Assembly: GCF_905201705.1 (NCBI RefSeq)
Contig: NZ_CAJKOX010000020.1
Location: forward strand, 8,560-72,559
Direction: 5' to 3'
From: an uncultured Marvinbryantia sp.
GTDB taxonomy: Bacteria > Bacillota > Clostridia > Lachnospirales > Lachnospiraceae
DNA length: 64,000 nucleotides
Numbering within the stretch: the stretch's first letter is position 1; each line of letters begins with the position of its first letter. The translations under genes and the position numbers were made by a program. The notes under the pieces were generated by a model, which saw nothing but the letters and a program-made list of their open reading frames with translations, was not told the DNA's origin and did not search any database. Below are positions 50,535-60,180 of the stretch, piece after piece.

Positions 50535-51677
50535 ATGAAAACAATTGCAGTTCTGGGAGCTACCGGTTCCATCGGCACACAGACGCTGGAGGTAGCGAGA
50601 GCAAATAAGGATATAAAAATTGCCGCGCTGTCAGCGGGGCGCAACATAAAGCTTCTGGAGGCGCAGATCCGCGAATTTCAGCCGCGGCTTGCAGCGGTCT
50701 GGGAGGAAAAGGACGCGCAGGCGCTGCGGACGGCGGTGCGTGATCTGGATGTGAAGATCGTTTCCGGGATGGACGGACTTTTAGAGGTCTGCACGCTGCC
50801 GGAGGTGGAGATTGTTGTGACAGCGATCGTCGGTATGATCGGTATCCGCCCGACCATTGCGGCAATCAGGGCAGGCAAGGATATTGCGCTTGCAAACAAA
50901 GAAACGCTGGTGACAGCCGGACATCTCATCATGCCGCTGGCCAGGCAGTGCGGCGTAAGGATCCTGCCGGTTGACAGCGAGCACAGCGCGATCTTCCAGT
51001 CCCTAAACGGAGAAAATCCGCAGCAGATCCACAAGCTGCTGATCACGGCGTCCGGCGGACCGTTCCGCGGACGCAAAAAAGAAGAGCTGAAAAATGTCCG
51101 GGTAGAGGACGCCCTGAAGCATCCTAACTGGAGCATGGGGCAGAAGATCACCATTGATTCCGCCACGCTGGTCAATAAGGGACTTGAGGTGATGGAGGCA
51201 AGGTGGCTCTTTGGCATGGATCTCGATCAGATCCAGGTTGTAGTACAACCACAGAGCGTCATACACTCTATGGTAGAGTTTGTGGACGGTGCGATCATCG
51301 CGCAGCTCGGCACGCCGGACATGAAGCTGCCGATTCAGTACGCGCTTTATTACCCGGAGCGCAGATTTCTATCGGGCGACCGGCTTGATTTTGCGCGTCT
51401 CGCGCAGATCACTTTTGAGGAGCCGGACACGGATACCTTCCTGGGGCTTCCGCTGGCATACCGCGCAGCGCGGGCAGGCGGTTCCATGCCGACGGTATTT
51501 AACGCGGCGAATGAAAAGGCGGTCAGCAAGTTTTTGCACCGCGAGATCGGCTTTACCGATATTTATGAGATCATCACAGAATGTATGGAGGCACACCAGA
51601 TACGGCAGAATCCTTCCGTGGAGGAGATTCTGGAAGCGGAACAGGCAACTTACGAGATGATTGAAAGCAGGTGGTAG
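50535..51677 (+). CDS. dxr: 1-deoxy-D-xylulose 5-phosphate reductoisomerase
   Basis: A 380-residue enzyme of the MEP isoprenoid route. NADPH-binding start LGATGSIGTQTLEVA, ALANKETLV, the metal/substrate loop PVDSEHSAIFQ, TASGGPFRG and the HPNWSMGQKITIDSATLVNKGLE block in sequence are all intact. AAAGGAAAA ribosome site. Its product ultimately feeds UppS in the same operon. The next gene starts just after its stop. Confidence 0.96.
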   Translation: MKTIAVLGATGSIGTQTLEVARANKDIKIAALSAGRNIKLLEAQIREFQPRLAAVWEEKDAQALRTAVRDLDVKIVSGMDGLLEVCTLPEVEIVVTAIVGMIGIRPTIAAIRAGKDIALANKETLVTAGHLIMPLARQCGVRILPVDSEHSAIFQSLNGENPQQIHKLLITASGGPFRGRKKEELKNVRVEDALKHPNWSMGQKITIDSATLVNKGLEVMEARWLFGMDLDQIQVVVQPQSVIHSMVEFVDGAIIAQLGTPDMKLPIQYALYYPERRFLSGDRLDFARLAQITFEEPDTDTFLGLPLAYRAARAGGSMPTVFNAANEKAVSKFLHREIGFTDIYEIITECMEAHQIRQNPSVEEILEAEQATYEMIESRW

Positions 51678-51678
51678 T

Positions 51679-52707
51679 TTGAATATTGTCTGGGCGCTGA
51701 TTCTATTCAGTCTGATTATTTTATTTCACGAATTTGGGCATTTTTTGTTAGCGAAGAAAAACGGCGTGACCGTTGTGGAGTTTTCCCTTGGGATGGGACC
51801 GCGGCTGCTGAGTAAGGAGTGGCACGGCACGCGTTATTCCCTGAAAATTCTTCCGTTCGGAGGCTCCTGCATGATGCTCGGCGAGGACGAGGAGGAGAGC
51901 GGCGAAGGCTCGTTCGGCAGCAAATCCGTGTGGGCGCGCATCTCCGTGATCGCAGCGGGACCGATCTTTAATTTTATACTTGCGTTTCTTTTGTCGTTGA
52001 TCATTGTCGGCCTGTATGGATTTGATCCGGCAGTGATACGGAGCGTGGAGGATGGTTCTCCGGCGCAGGAAGCCGGGCTTCTTGAGGGCGACGTCGTGAC
52101 GAAAATGAACGGTAAGCGCATCTATCTCGCGCGCGAGGTCAGCAATTACATTTCCCTGCACCAGGGCGAAGCGGTCACACTGACGTATGAGCGCGACGGC
52201 GAGAAGAATACGGTGCATATTGTCCCGGAGGCGGATGAGGACGGCTACTACCGAATGGGCGTCGGCATCAGCGGCGTCTATGTGAAGGGCAATGTCCTGC
52301 AGGTAATAAAATACAGCGCCTGCGAGGTGCGCTACTGGATCGATCTTTCCATCGAGAGCGTGCGGATGCTGGTGACCGGAAAAGCGGGGATCAAAGACCT
52401 GTCCGGTCCGGTGGGCGTCGTCAGCATGATTGGGGAAACCTATACCGAGAGCGCGAAGGTCAGCATGATGGCTGTCGTAGTGAATATGCTCAATATGGCG
52501 ATCTTCCTGTCGGCAACGCTCGGCGTGATGAATCTTCTGCCGCTCCCGGCGCTGGACGGCGGTCGTCTGGTGTTCCTGATCCTGGAGGCGATCCGCGGCA
52601 GGCGGATCAATCCGGACAAAGAGGCGATGGTGCATTTTGTTGGGCTGATGGCGCTGATGGTGCTGATGGTCGTCGTGATGTATAATGACGTGACAAGACT
52701 ATTATAG
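51679..52707 (+). CDS. rseP: RseP-type site-2 intramembrane zinc protease
   Basis: A 342-residue membrane protease. The zinc motif HEFGH (H17-H21) sits in the first helix, a PDZ domain covers about residues 100-190 (SVEDGSPAQEAGLLEGDVVTKMNG), and the third ligand lies in LLPLPALDGGR near the C-terminus. Such enzymes cut anti-sigma factors and signal peptides in the membrane. The start is probably TTG 51679 with AGGTGG in front; TTG 51661 would overlap dxr by 17 bases. Last gene of the operon. Confidence 0.92.
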   Translation: MNIVWALILFSLIILFHEFGHFLLAKKNGVTVVEFSLGMGPRLLSKEWHGTRYSLKILPFGGSCMMLGEDEEESGEGSFGSKSVWARISVIAAGPIFNFILAFLLSLIIVGLYGFDPAVIRSVEDGSPAQEAGLLEGDVVTKMNGKRIYLAREVSNYISLHQGEAVTLTYERDGEKNTVHIVPEADEDGYYRMGVGISGVYVKGNVLQVIKYSACEVRYWIDLSIESVRMLVTGKAGIKDLSGPVGVVSMIGETYTESAKVSMMAVVVNMLNMAIFLSATLGVMNLLPLPALDGGRLVFLILEAIRGRRINPDKEAMVHFVGLMALMVLMVVVMYNDVTRLL

Positions 52708-52787
52708 GATGTTTTGCGGCATGTCGCGGATGAATCTTTTCATCAGCGGCAGGACTGTGAATACGGCGGTGCAGATAAGCATAAGAA

Positions 52788-52820
52788 GGGCAGGTTCTCC
52801 GGATAGGAGCCTGCCTTTTT
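52788..52820 (+). terminator. Intrinsic terminator of the pyrH-rseP operon
   Basis: GGCAGG-TTCTCC stem with GGAG-CCTGCC (52789-52800 / 52806-52815), then TTTTT. The short stretch 52821-52876 holds nothing else. Confidence 0.85.
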
Positions 52821-52876
52821 CCCTTGCGGGAGAAACATAATTCTGCGGGGATTCCCGGAACGTGCGGAGCATGATT

Positions 52877-54142
52877 TTACGGGTAAAGTTCTGCGATTCT
52901 TGTAACGGCAACGTAGATATCCTGGATACGGTACCAGGTGCGCCGTCCGACAATGCCGTCCTGCGTCAGATTAAAGACGCTCTGAAACACCTTCACGGCA
53001 TTTTCGGTCGCCGGTCCATAGATGCCGTCCACGCTGATCTTTGGAATCAGCGGATAATTGTTGGAAATCGCGTTGAGCTGCTCCTGGATCTGGCGCACGG
53101 CGTCCCCGGAGGAACCGATGCGCAGAGCGTAGCCCGGATAGGAGGAAGGAACGCCGGCGACTTCCTCTGCCGCATTAATATAAATAGAGTCGCCGTAGTA
53201 GTAGCGGAGGATCTCAATGGAGGAGTATCCCTGATCGGCAAGATTCTTCGAACCCCATTGACTCATCCAGTTTGGACAGGTAACCCGGTTTCCGTCACAA
53301 TACTGCGTCAGGATCGGCTGCTTTACATTCGGGCGCGAGAGGTAGGCGTCAAAAATTTCGTCCACCACCTCAGAAATGCTCTCAAAAATATTTCGTCCGT
53401 AAATCCATTTGTGGTCGAAGGCGGTGGAGGAGGTGATGGTAAAGTTAAAGCCCTTGTTGCGGTACCACTCCGTGTAAACACGGTTCAGCGTAAACGACAT
53501 GATCGCGAGAATATTTGCCTGCAGCGCCGCGCGCGGCCAGGTAGAATAAATTTCGCTGGAGGCGACGTTCTTGATGTAATCCCGGTAACGCACATAATAA
53601 TCTGTTGCAGTGGTGTCGCGCGGGGAGCCGTCGTGCACGACGACAAATTCCGGGACGACCACGCGGGAGAGGACAATTTCACCTGTCTGACTGACAGGCT
53701 TTACCTCCGCCTCGGCGATCTTGGGCGGATAGTTTCCGTAAAGCGTATGCGCCGGGATGACGACCACGTCCGGCGTTTCGCGTTCCTCAATCGGGCGCAG
53801 TCGGATTGTCTGCAGGGAGAGCTGCCCGGAGAGGATTTCAGAACCGGAGACGGTGATTGTTTCAAAGCCCTCCGCCGATACGGAAAACGTATACTCGGAG
53901 TAGGGCTGCTGCTCGCCGGGCGACAGGCTGTACTCCAGCGGTGGCGCCTCCAGGGCGACGGTATCCGTGCGCCCGGTGCTGTCGGTGCGCACCTCTTCGA
54001 TCACGCTTTCAGGATCGCCGGAGTAGGAAATGTCGACCACGGCATTCTCTACAGGCGTATTTCGCAGAGCAGATTCCACGTTAATGCGCAGCAGGCCGGT
54101 ATCCGTTGACTGCTGCATCGTTCTCATGCGAGAATAGGACAT
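52877..54142 (-). CDS. SpoIID-like domain protein with peptidoglycan-binding domain
   Basis: A 421-residue protein. N-terminal ~120 residues: beta-sandwich of the carboxypeptidase-regulatory kind (LLRINVESALRNTPVENAVV). Middle: SpoIID-like core (YVRYRDYIKNVASSEIYSTWP, ALQANILAIMSFTLNR, CPNWMSQWGSKNLADQGYS, ILRYYYG), a fold that in SpoIID cuts peptidoglycan glycan strands during engulfment. C-terminal ~75 residues: PG-binding-1 repeat (GSSGDAVRQIQEQLN, VDGIYGPATENAVKVFQ). No signal peptide is seen. Probably a sporulation or wall protein. The catalytic glutamate of SpoIID may correspond to E in SSEIY (inference). Confidence 0.75.
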   Translation of the reverse strand: MSYSRMRTMQQSTDTGLLRINVESALRNTPVENAVVDISYSGDPESVIEEVRTDSTGRTDTVALEAPPLEYSLSPGEQQPYSEYTFSVSAEGFETITVSGSEILSGQLSLQTIRLRPIEERETPDVVVIPAHTLYGNYPPKIAEAEVKPVSQTGEIVLSRVVVPEFVVVHDGSPRDTTATDYYVRYRDYIKNVASSEIYSTWPRAALQANILAIMSFTLNRVYTEWYRNKGFNFTITSSTAFDHKWIYGRNIFESISEVVDEIFDAYLSRPNVKQPILTQYCDGNRVTCPNWMSQWGSKNLADQGYSSIEILRYYYGDSIYINAAEEVAGVPSSYPGYALRIGSSGDAVRQIQEQLNAISNNYPLIPKISVDGIYGPATENAVKVFQSVFNLTQDGIVGRRTWYRIQDIYVAVTRIAELYP

Positions 54143-54233
54143 AATGACCTCACACAGAAGTTGTTATGATTATTATATGAAGATGCGGGGAATCTGTGAA
54201 AAAACGAAAGAGAATACCCTGGAGAGAAAAGCT

Positions 54234-54431
54234 TTAAAGCTTATAAGCAACAAGAGCAATTTTCTCGCCGGTTTCTTCTGCAATATCCTGTTCCAGATTT
54301 GTAATTTTCTGGCAGCAGGATTGGGTGAGATTGGCATAGATATCTTCCCTTTCCAGTTCTCTTGCCATGTGCTCAGCAGCAGACTTGCAGGAAAGGGGAA
54401 GATCAGTAATAGTTGAATGAATATCAGACAT
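54234..54431 (-). CDS. Small helical protein, 65 residues, unknown function
   Basis: A 65-residue, mostly helical acidic protein (MSDIHSTITDLPLSCKSAAE ... QSCCQKITNLEQDIAEETGE) with a CC pair in the middle. I do not recognise the family. It has an excellent AAAGGAGG ribosome site before ATG 54431 (TTG 54437 lies next to it and is unlikely). The opposite frame 54144-54416 lacks such a site. It sits between the SpoIID-like gene and the GTPase, in its own transcript. Confidence 0.55.
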   Translation of the reverse strand: MSDIHSTITDLPLSCKSAAEHMARELEREDIYANLTQSCCQKITNLEQDIAEETGEKIALVAYKL

Positions 54432-54504
54432 AGTCAATACCTCCTTTGCAGTGTAGTATGTGTAGGATTGGAGAAAATATGAGCAGCAAATGCCTAAGTT
54501 TTAT

Positions 54505-54533
54505 TTGAAATGCATCAGAGAATGGTATACTAT
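54505..54533 (+). promoter_or_regulatory. Promoter of the G3E GTPase gene
   Basis: TTGAAA (54505-54510), 17-bp spacer, TACTAT (54528-54533), 31 bases before the start codon. The same -10 form is used by rpsB. Confidence 0.6.
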
Positions 54534-54564
54534 AAATATGGATTTCTGAAAAGAGGGGAAAGAC

Positions 54565-55497
54565 ATGATAAAAATAGATTTAATTACAGGTTTTCTGGGT
54601 GCAGGAAAGACGACATTTATAAAAAAATATGCGAAGAGCCTGATGGACGCCGGTAATCATATCTGCATTTTGGAAAATGATTACGGGGCGGTGAATGTGG
54701 ATATGATGCTTCTGCAGGAGCTGGAGGGAGATCAGTGCGAACTGGAAATGGTTGCCGGCGGCTGTGATCCTGATTGCCACAGGAGAAGATTTAAAACAAA
54801 ATTGATTGCAATGGGAATGTGCGGCTATGACAGGGTGCTGATTGAACCTTCCGGAATCTTTGACGTAGATGAATTTTTCGATGTGTTATGCGAAGAACCG
54901 TTAGATAGATGGTATGAGATCGGCAATGTGATTGCGATCGTAGATGCAAGACTGGAGGAAAATCTGTCGGAAAAATCCAATTATCTGCTGGCCTCAGAAG
55001 TGGCAAATGCCGGAATGGTTATTTTTAGTAAGAGCCAGGAGGCTACAGATGAGGATCGGAAAAGAAATGCAGCACATTTAAATCGCGCTATGGAGCAGGT
55101 ACGGTGCAGACGCAGATTTGGGGAGGAGGTTCTATGCAAACCGTGGGATTCTTTAACGGATGAAGACTGGAAAGCGATCTCTTCCTGTGGCTATGTACTG
55201 GAATCTTATGAAAAATCTGTGCTGGAAGATGAACACGGATATTCCTCCGTTTATTTTATGGATATACAGATGACTGTGCAGGAATTGCGATCAAGGGTAG
55301 AAAGTCTTATGGCTGCATCGGACTGTGGGAATATCGTTCGTGTGAAAGGGTTTATGACGGCAGAGGATGGAACATGGATAGAGCTGAATGCCACCCGCCA
55401 AACGATCACCATCCGGCATATTGAAAAGGGGCAGAATGTTATCATTGTTATTGGAGAAGGGCTGATAAAAGATAAAATCAGTGCCTTTTGGAAATAA
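54565..55497 (+). CDS. CobW/G3E-family GTPase with altered metal motif
   Basis: A 310-residue metallochaperone-like GTPase. Walker A is GFLGAGKTT (9-17), ENDYG follows, and the C-terminal CobW-like domain ends the protein. Where most G3E proteins have CxCC, this one reads GGCDPDCHRRR (C67, C71, H72), a C-x3-C-H arrangement that could bind a different metal or none; the NKxD guanine motif is replaced by SKSQE. ESG-like EPSGI is present. Role in metal delivery is inferred from the family only. Isolated gene with its own promoter. Confidence 0.78.
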   Translation: MIKIDLITGFLGAGKTTFIKKYAKSLMDAGNHICILENDYGAVNVDMMLLQELEGDQCELEMVAGGCDPDCHRRRFKTKLIAMGMCGYDRVLIEPSGIFDVDEFFDVLCEEPLDRWYEIGNVIAIVDARLEENLSEKSNYLLASEVANAGMVIFSKSQEATDEDRKRNAAHLNRAMEQVRCRRRFGEEVLCKPWDSLTDEDWKAISSCGYVLESYEKSVLEDEHGYSSVYFMDIQMTVQELRSRVESLMAASDCGNIVRVKGFMTAEDGTWIELNATRQTITIRHIEKGQNVIIVIGEGLIKDKISAFWK

Positions 55498-55554
55498 ATT
55501 TCATTATCCGGTTTGAGAGACGTCAAAAATCTGTGAAAAAACAGGACCTTCCTC

Positions 55555-55583
55555 TTGCCAAATGATTATTTTTGTGCTATCAT
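55555..55583 (+). promoter_or_regulatory. Promoter of carAB
   Basis: TTGCCA (55555-55560), 17-bp spacer, TATCAT (55578-55583); start near 55590, giving a ~106-base leader. Confidence 0.6.
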
Positions 55584-55614
55584 TTTAGCAATTTGGGGTG
55601 CGGATTCGAAGGGG

Positions 55615-55649
55615 AAGAAACGGGCGTTGGGTTTTGTTTCTTTTTTTTT
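55615..55649 (+). terminator. Possible attenuator in the carAB leader
   Basis: AAGAAAC (55615-55621) / GTTTCTT (55636-55642) hairpin followed by a run of T to 55649. The stem is short and AT-rich; no PyrR-binding consensus was seen. Confidence 0.35.
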
Positions 55650-55695
55650 GCGCATACCGTATCATCAAACTTACTCAGGAAAGGCAGGATGGACA

Positions 55696-56769
55696 ATGAA
55701 AGCATTTCTTATTCTGGAAGACGGAACTGTTTTTACCGGGCAGAGCATCGGGGCAAACCGTGAAGTTATCAGTGAGATCGTTTTTAACACGTCGATGACC
55801 GGTTATCTCGAAGTCCTCACCGATCCCTCTTACGCGGGACAGGCCGTGGTGATGACATATCCGCTGATCGGCAATTATGGTATCTGCACGCAGGACATGG
55901 AGTCGGACAGACCGTGGCCGGACGCATACATTGTAAGAGAATTATCTCGTATTCCCAGCAACTTCCGCTCGGAAGGAACGATTCAGGACTTTCTTTTGAA
56001 ATATGATATCCCCGGAATCTCCGGAATAGACACCAGAGCATTAACGAAAATTCTTCGTGAAAAAGGTACGATGAACGGCATGATCACGACAGACGAAAGC
56101 TTCTGTCTGGAAAAGGTGCTGCCGCAGATCGCCGCTTACCGCACGGGTAAGGTGGTGGAGAAGGTGACGTGCGCGGAAAAATATGTGCTGGAGGGTGACG
56201 GTCCGAAGGTGGCGCTTCTGGATCTGGGGGCAAAGCGCAACATCGCGCGCAGCCTCAACAAGCGCGGCTGTCAGGTGACAGTATATCCGGCGCTCACGAA
56301 GGCGGAGGAGATCATCGCGGATAAGCCGGACGGCATCATGCTTTCCAACGGACCGGGCGACCCGAAGGAATGCGTTACGATTATAGAAGAAATCCGCAAA
56401 TTATATCAGACGGATATTCCGATTTTTGCCATCTGTCTGGGACATCAGCTTATGGCACTGGCGAACGGCGCGGACACCTATAAAATGAAGTACGGGCACC
56501 GCGGCGGCAATCATCCGGTGAAGGATCTGAAAACAGGCAGGGTCTATATTTCCTCACAGAACCACGGCTACGTGGTGGATACAAAAAATCTGGACGCATC
56601 GGTGGCGGTTCCGGCGTTCACAAACGTCAACGACGGAACGAACGAGGGACTTGCTTATACGGGAAAGAATATCTTTACGGTGCAGTTTCATCCGGAAGCG
56701 TGTCCGGGACCGCAGGATTCCGGATACCTGTTTGACCGGTTTATGAAGATGATGGAGGTGGACAGATAA
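55696..56769 (+). CDS. carA: Carbamoyl-phosphate synthase small subunit
   Basis: A 357-residue glutamine amidotransferase subunit that supplies ammonia to CarB. The N-terminal CPSase domain begins KAFLILEDGTVFTGQSIGA; the class I amidotransferase nucleophile is C247 in FAICLGHQ, with the His/Glu pair in VQFHPEACPGP. ATG 55696 is the usual start; the frame upstream to 55555 lies in the promoter. Its stop overlaps the carB start by one base. Serves pyrimidine and arginine synthesis. Confidence 0.95.
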   Translation: MKAFLILEDGTVFTGQSIGANREVISEIVFNTSMTGYLEVLTDPSYAGQAVVMTYPLIGNYGICTQDMESDRPWPDAYIVRELSRIPSNFRSEGTIQDFLLKYDIPGISGIDTRALTKILREKGTMNGMITTDESFCLEKVLPQIAAYRTGKVVEKVTCAEKYVLEGDGPKVALLDLGAKRNIARSLNKRGCQVTVYPALTKAEEIIADKPDGIMLSNGPGDPKECVTIIEEIRKLYQTDIPIFAICLGHQLMALANGADTYKMKYGHRGGNHPVKDLKTGRVYISSQNHGYVVDTKNLDASVAVPAFTNVNDGTNEGLAYTGKNIFTVQFHPEACPGPQDSGYLFDRFMKMMEVDR

Positions 56770-59700
56770 TGCCGAAGAATCCGGAAATCCAAAAGGTACT
56801 TGTGATCGGTTCGGGACCGATCGTGATCGGGCAGGCGGCGGAGTTTGACTATGCGGGCACGCAGGCGTGCCGCTCGCTGAAGGAGGAGGGCATTGAGGTC
56901 GTCCTTCTGAATTCAAACCCGGCGACCATTATGACAGATAAAGACATTGCTGACCGCGTGTACATTGAGCCGCTGACGGTGGAAGTGGTGGAGCAGCTTA
57001 TATTAAAAGAAAAGCCGGACAGCGTGCTGCCGACGCTTGGCGGACAGGCGGGCTTAAATCTCGCTATGGAGCTGGAGGAGCGCGGCTTTTTAAAGGAAAA
57101 CAATGTGCGGCTTATCGGCACCACTGCGGAGACGATAAAAAAGGCGGAGGACCGCCAGGAATTTAAAAACACGATGGAGAAAATCGGGGAGCCGATTGCA
57201 GCTTCAAAAGTCGTGGAAACGATAGAAGAGGGCGTTGCGTTTACAAACACCATCGGCTATCCGGTGGTGCTGCGCCCGGCGTACACGCTCGGCGGAAGCG
57301 GCGGCGGCATTGCGCACAATTATGAGGAGTTGACGGAAATCCTGGCGAACGGGCTGCGACTGTCCCGCGTAGGGCAGGTGTTGGTGGAGCGCTGCATTGC
57401 CGGATGGAAGGAAATCGAGTACGAGGTGATGCGCGACAGCGCTGGAAACTGCATTACCGTCTGCAACATGGAAAATATTGATCCGGTCGGCGTGCACACC
57501 GGCGACAGCATCGTGGTAGCACCGTCCCAGACGCTCGGCGACAAGGAATATCAGATGCTGCGTACCTCGGCGCTGAATATCATCAGCGAGCTGAACATCA
57601 CCGGCGGCTGCAACGTGCAGTATGCCCTGAATCCGGACAGTTTTGAATACTGTGTGATCGAGGTAAATCCCCGTGTGAGCCGTTCTTCAGCGCTCGCCTC
57701 CAAGGCGACCGGCTATCCGATCGCAAAGGTGGCGGCGAAAATTGCCCTTGGCTACACGCTGGATGAGATTAAAAATGCTATCACGGGGAAAACTTACGCC
57801 AGCTTTGAGCCGATGCTGGACTACTGTGTGGTGAAGATTCCGCGTCTGCCGTTCGATAAATTCATCAGTGCGAAGCGTACCCTGACCACACAGATGAAGG
57901 CGACCGGCGAGGTAATGAGCATCTGCGACAACTTTGAAGGCGCGATGATGAAGGCGATCCGCTCGTTGGAGCAGCATGTGGACAGCCTGCTTTCTTACGA
58001 TTTTTCGCATCTGGACGACGACCAGCTTATGAAGCAGCTCGCGCTGGTGGACGACCGCCGCATCTGGGTGATCGCGGAAGCGCTGCGCCGCGGCGTTTCC
58101 TATGAGACGATTCATGAGATCACGAAAATTGACATCTGGTTTATTGATAAGCTTGCGATCCTTGTGGAGATGGAGCAGGCTCTGAAGACGCAGGAGCTGA
58201 CCGTGGAGCTTTTGAAAGAGGCGAAGCGCATCGAGTTCCCGGATAACGTGATTGCCCGTCTGACCGGAAAGAGCGAAGAAGAAATCAAAAATATGCGCTA
58301 TGAGAACGGCATTACGGCGGCGTACAAGATGGTAGATACCTGTGCGGCGGAGTTTGAGGCAACCACGCCGTACTATTATTCCGTGTTTGGAAGTGAAAAT
58401 GAAGCGCAGGAGACTCATGACCGCAAAAAGGTGCTGGTGCTTGGCTCCGGTCCTATCCGCATCGGGCAGGGAATTGAATTTGATTTCTGCTCTGTGCACT
58501 GCACCTGGGCGTTTGCGAAGGAAGGCTACGAAACAATTATTATCAATAACAACCCGGAGACGGTCAGCACCGACTTCGATATCGCGGACAAGCTATATTT
58601 TGAGCCGCTGACGCCGGAGGATGTGGAGAATATCGTCCGCCTGGAAAAGCCGGACGGTGCCGTGGTACAGTTTGGCGGACAGACCGCTATCAAGCTGACG
58701 GAAAGCCTTATGAAAATGGGTGTGCCGATTCTGGGAACCTCCGCGGAAAACGTGGACGCTGCCGAGGACCGCGAGCTGTTTGACGGCATTCTGGAGAAAT
58801 GCGGCATTCCGCGTCCGGCAGGTCACACAGTATTTACTGCTGAGGAAGCGAAGAAGGCGGCAAACGAGCTCGGCTATCCGGTGCTTGTGCGTCCGTCCTA
58901 CGTGCTCGGCGGACAGGGAATGCAGATCGCGATCAGCGATGAGGATGTGGATGAATTTATCGGCATCATCAACCGCATCGCGCAGGAGCATCCGATTCTG
59001 GTCGATAAATATCTGGTCGGAAAGGAGATCGAGGTCGACGCAGTATGCGACGGAACGGATATCCTGATCCCGGGCATTATGGAGCATATTGAGCGCGCCG
59101 GCATCCACTCCGGGGACAGTATTTCCGTTTACCCGGCGCAGAGCATCGGCGCTAAGGTAAAGGCGACTATTGAGGATTACACACGAAAGCTTGCGCAGTC
59201 GCTGCACGTCATTGGTCTGATCAATATTCAGTTTATCGTCTGCGGCGAAGAGGTGTATGTGATCGAGGTAAATCCGCGCTCCAGCCGTACTGTGCCGTAC
59301 ATCAGCAAGGTGACGGGCATTCCGATCGTACCGCTGGCGACGAAGGTGATCCTGGGCGCGAAAATCCGCGAGCTTGGCTATGAGCCGGGACTGCAGCCGG
59401 AGGCGGATTACTTCGCCATCAAGATGCCGGTATTCTCCTTCGAGAAGATCCGCGGTGCTGACATCAGCCTCGGACCGGAGATGAAATCCACCGGCGAGTG
59501 TCTTGGCATTGCCAAAACCTTCAACGAAGCGCTCTACAAGGCGTTCCTTGGCGCTGGCATCAACCTGCCGAAGCATAAGAACATGATCATGACGGTGCGT
59601 GATGAGGACAAGGAGGAGGCAGCAAAGCTGGCAAAGCGTTTCGAGGCGCTCGGCTACAATATTTTTGCCACTAAGGGCACGGCAAAAGCGTTGATGGAGG

Positions 59701-59966
59701 CGGACGTGCAGGTGCGAATGACGCGTAAGGTGGAGCAGGAGTCGCCCAATATCCTCGACCTGATTCTCGGACATAAGATCGACCTGGTCATCGACACCCC
59801 TTCCCAGGGTATCGAGCACTCAAAGGACGGCTTTATCATCCGCCGCAACGCCATCGAGACAGGCGTCAATGTGTTGACGGCAATGGACACGGCGGGCGCG
59901 CTGATCTCCAGTCTGGAGAATACCGATAAGAACAAGCTGACGCTGATTGATATCGCGAAGATATAG
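56769..59966 (+). CDS. carB: Carbamoyl-phosphate synthase large subunit
   Basis: A 1065-residue synthase with two homologous ATP-grasp halves: the first starts VLVIGSGPIVIGQAAEFDY, the second VLVLGSGPIRIGQGIEFDF near residue 556. The oligomerisation domain lies between, and the MGS-like allosteric domain ends the protein (~residues 935-1065). It makes carbamoyl phosphate from bicarbonate, ATP and glutamine-derived ammonia with CarA. The 214 bases after its stop hold no clear feature beyond a CTTTTTGAAAAAG palindrome (60039-60051). Confidence 0.96.
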   Translation: MPKNPEIQKVLVIGSGPIVIGQAAEFDYAGTQACRSLKEEGIEVVLLNSNPATIMTDKDIADRVYIEPLTVEVVEQLILKEKPDSVLPTLGGQAGLNLAMELEERGFLKENNVRLIGTTAETIKKAEDRQEFKNTMEKIGEPIAASKVVETIEEGVAFTNTIGYPVVLRPAYTLGGSGGGIAHNYEELTEILANGLRLSRVGQVLVERCIAGWKEIEYEVMRDSAGNCITVCNMENIDPVGVHTGDSIVVAPSQTLGDKEYQMLRTSALNIISELNITGGCNVQYALNPDSFEYCVIEVNPRVSRSSALASKATGYPIAKVAAKIALGYTLDEIKNAITGKTYASFEPMLDYCVVKIPRLPFDKFISAKRTLTTQMKATGEVMSICDNFEGAMMKAIRSLEQHVDSLLSYDFSHLDDDQLMKQLALVDDRRIWVIAEALRRGVSYETIHEITKIDIWFIDKLAILVEMEQALKTQELTVELLKEAKRIEFPDNVIARLTGKSEEEIKNMRYENGITAAYKMVDTCAAEFEATTPYYYSVFGSENEAQETHDRKKVLVLGSGPIRIGQGIEFDFCSVHCTWAFAKEGYETIIINNNPETVSTDFDIADKLYFEPLTPEDVENIVRLEKPDGAVVQFGGQTAIKLTESLMKMGVPILGTSAENVDAAEDRELFDGILEKCGIPRPAGHTVFTAEEAKKAANELGYPVLVRPSYVLGGQGMQIAISDEDVDEFIGIINRIAQEHPILVDKYLVGKEIEVDAVCDGTDILIPGIMEHIERAGIHSGDSISVYPAQSIGAKVKATIEDYTRKLAQSLHVIGLINIQFIVCGEEVYVIEVNPRSSRTVPYISKVTGIPIVPLATKVILGAKIRELGYEPGLQPEADYFAIKMPVFSFEKIRGADISLGPEMKSTGECLGIAKTFNEALYKAFLGAGINLPKHKNMIMTVRDEDKEEAAKLAKRFEALGYNIFATKGTAKALMEADVQVRMTRKVEQESPNILDLILGHKIDLVIDTPSQGIEHSKDGFIIRRNAIETGVNVLTAMDTAGALISSLENTDKNKLTLIDIAKI

Positions 59967-60180
59967 CCGTCGCAGGCAGGCGGTCTGTAGATGTAATGCG
60001 TAAGCTGTTACACAGAATGTAATAAATTTCCGCTTGCGCTTTTTGAAAAAGTGGCGTATGGTAGAAAAGGAGCTGATTTGCAGCAGGGCTTTGCGTCGGA
60101 TAGACAGCGACGTAAGGGGATTCCGCATGGCGGCGCTGCATTTGTGTGAGAGGGGCCCGTCGGGGCAAGAGGAGAAATGC

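Noticed and set aside
52862..54109. 415-residue open frame opposite the SpoIID-like gene
   Set aside because: The minus-strand gene has SpoIID-like and PG-binding motifs; the plus-strand frame is Arg/Val-rich without motifs.
54144..54416. 90-residue open frame on the plus strand
   Set aside because: Covers the minus-strand 65-residue gene, which has a far better ribosome site.
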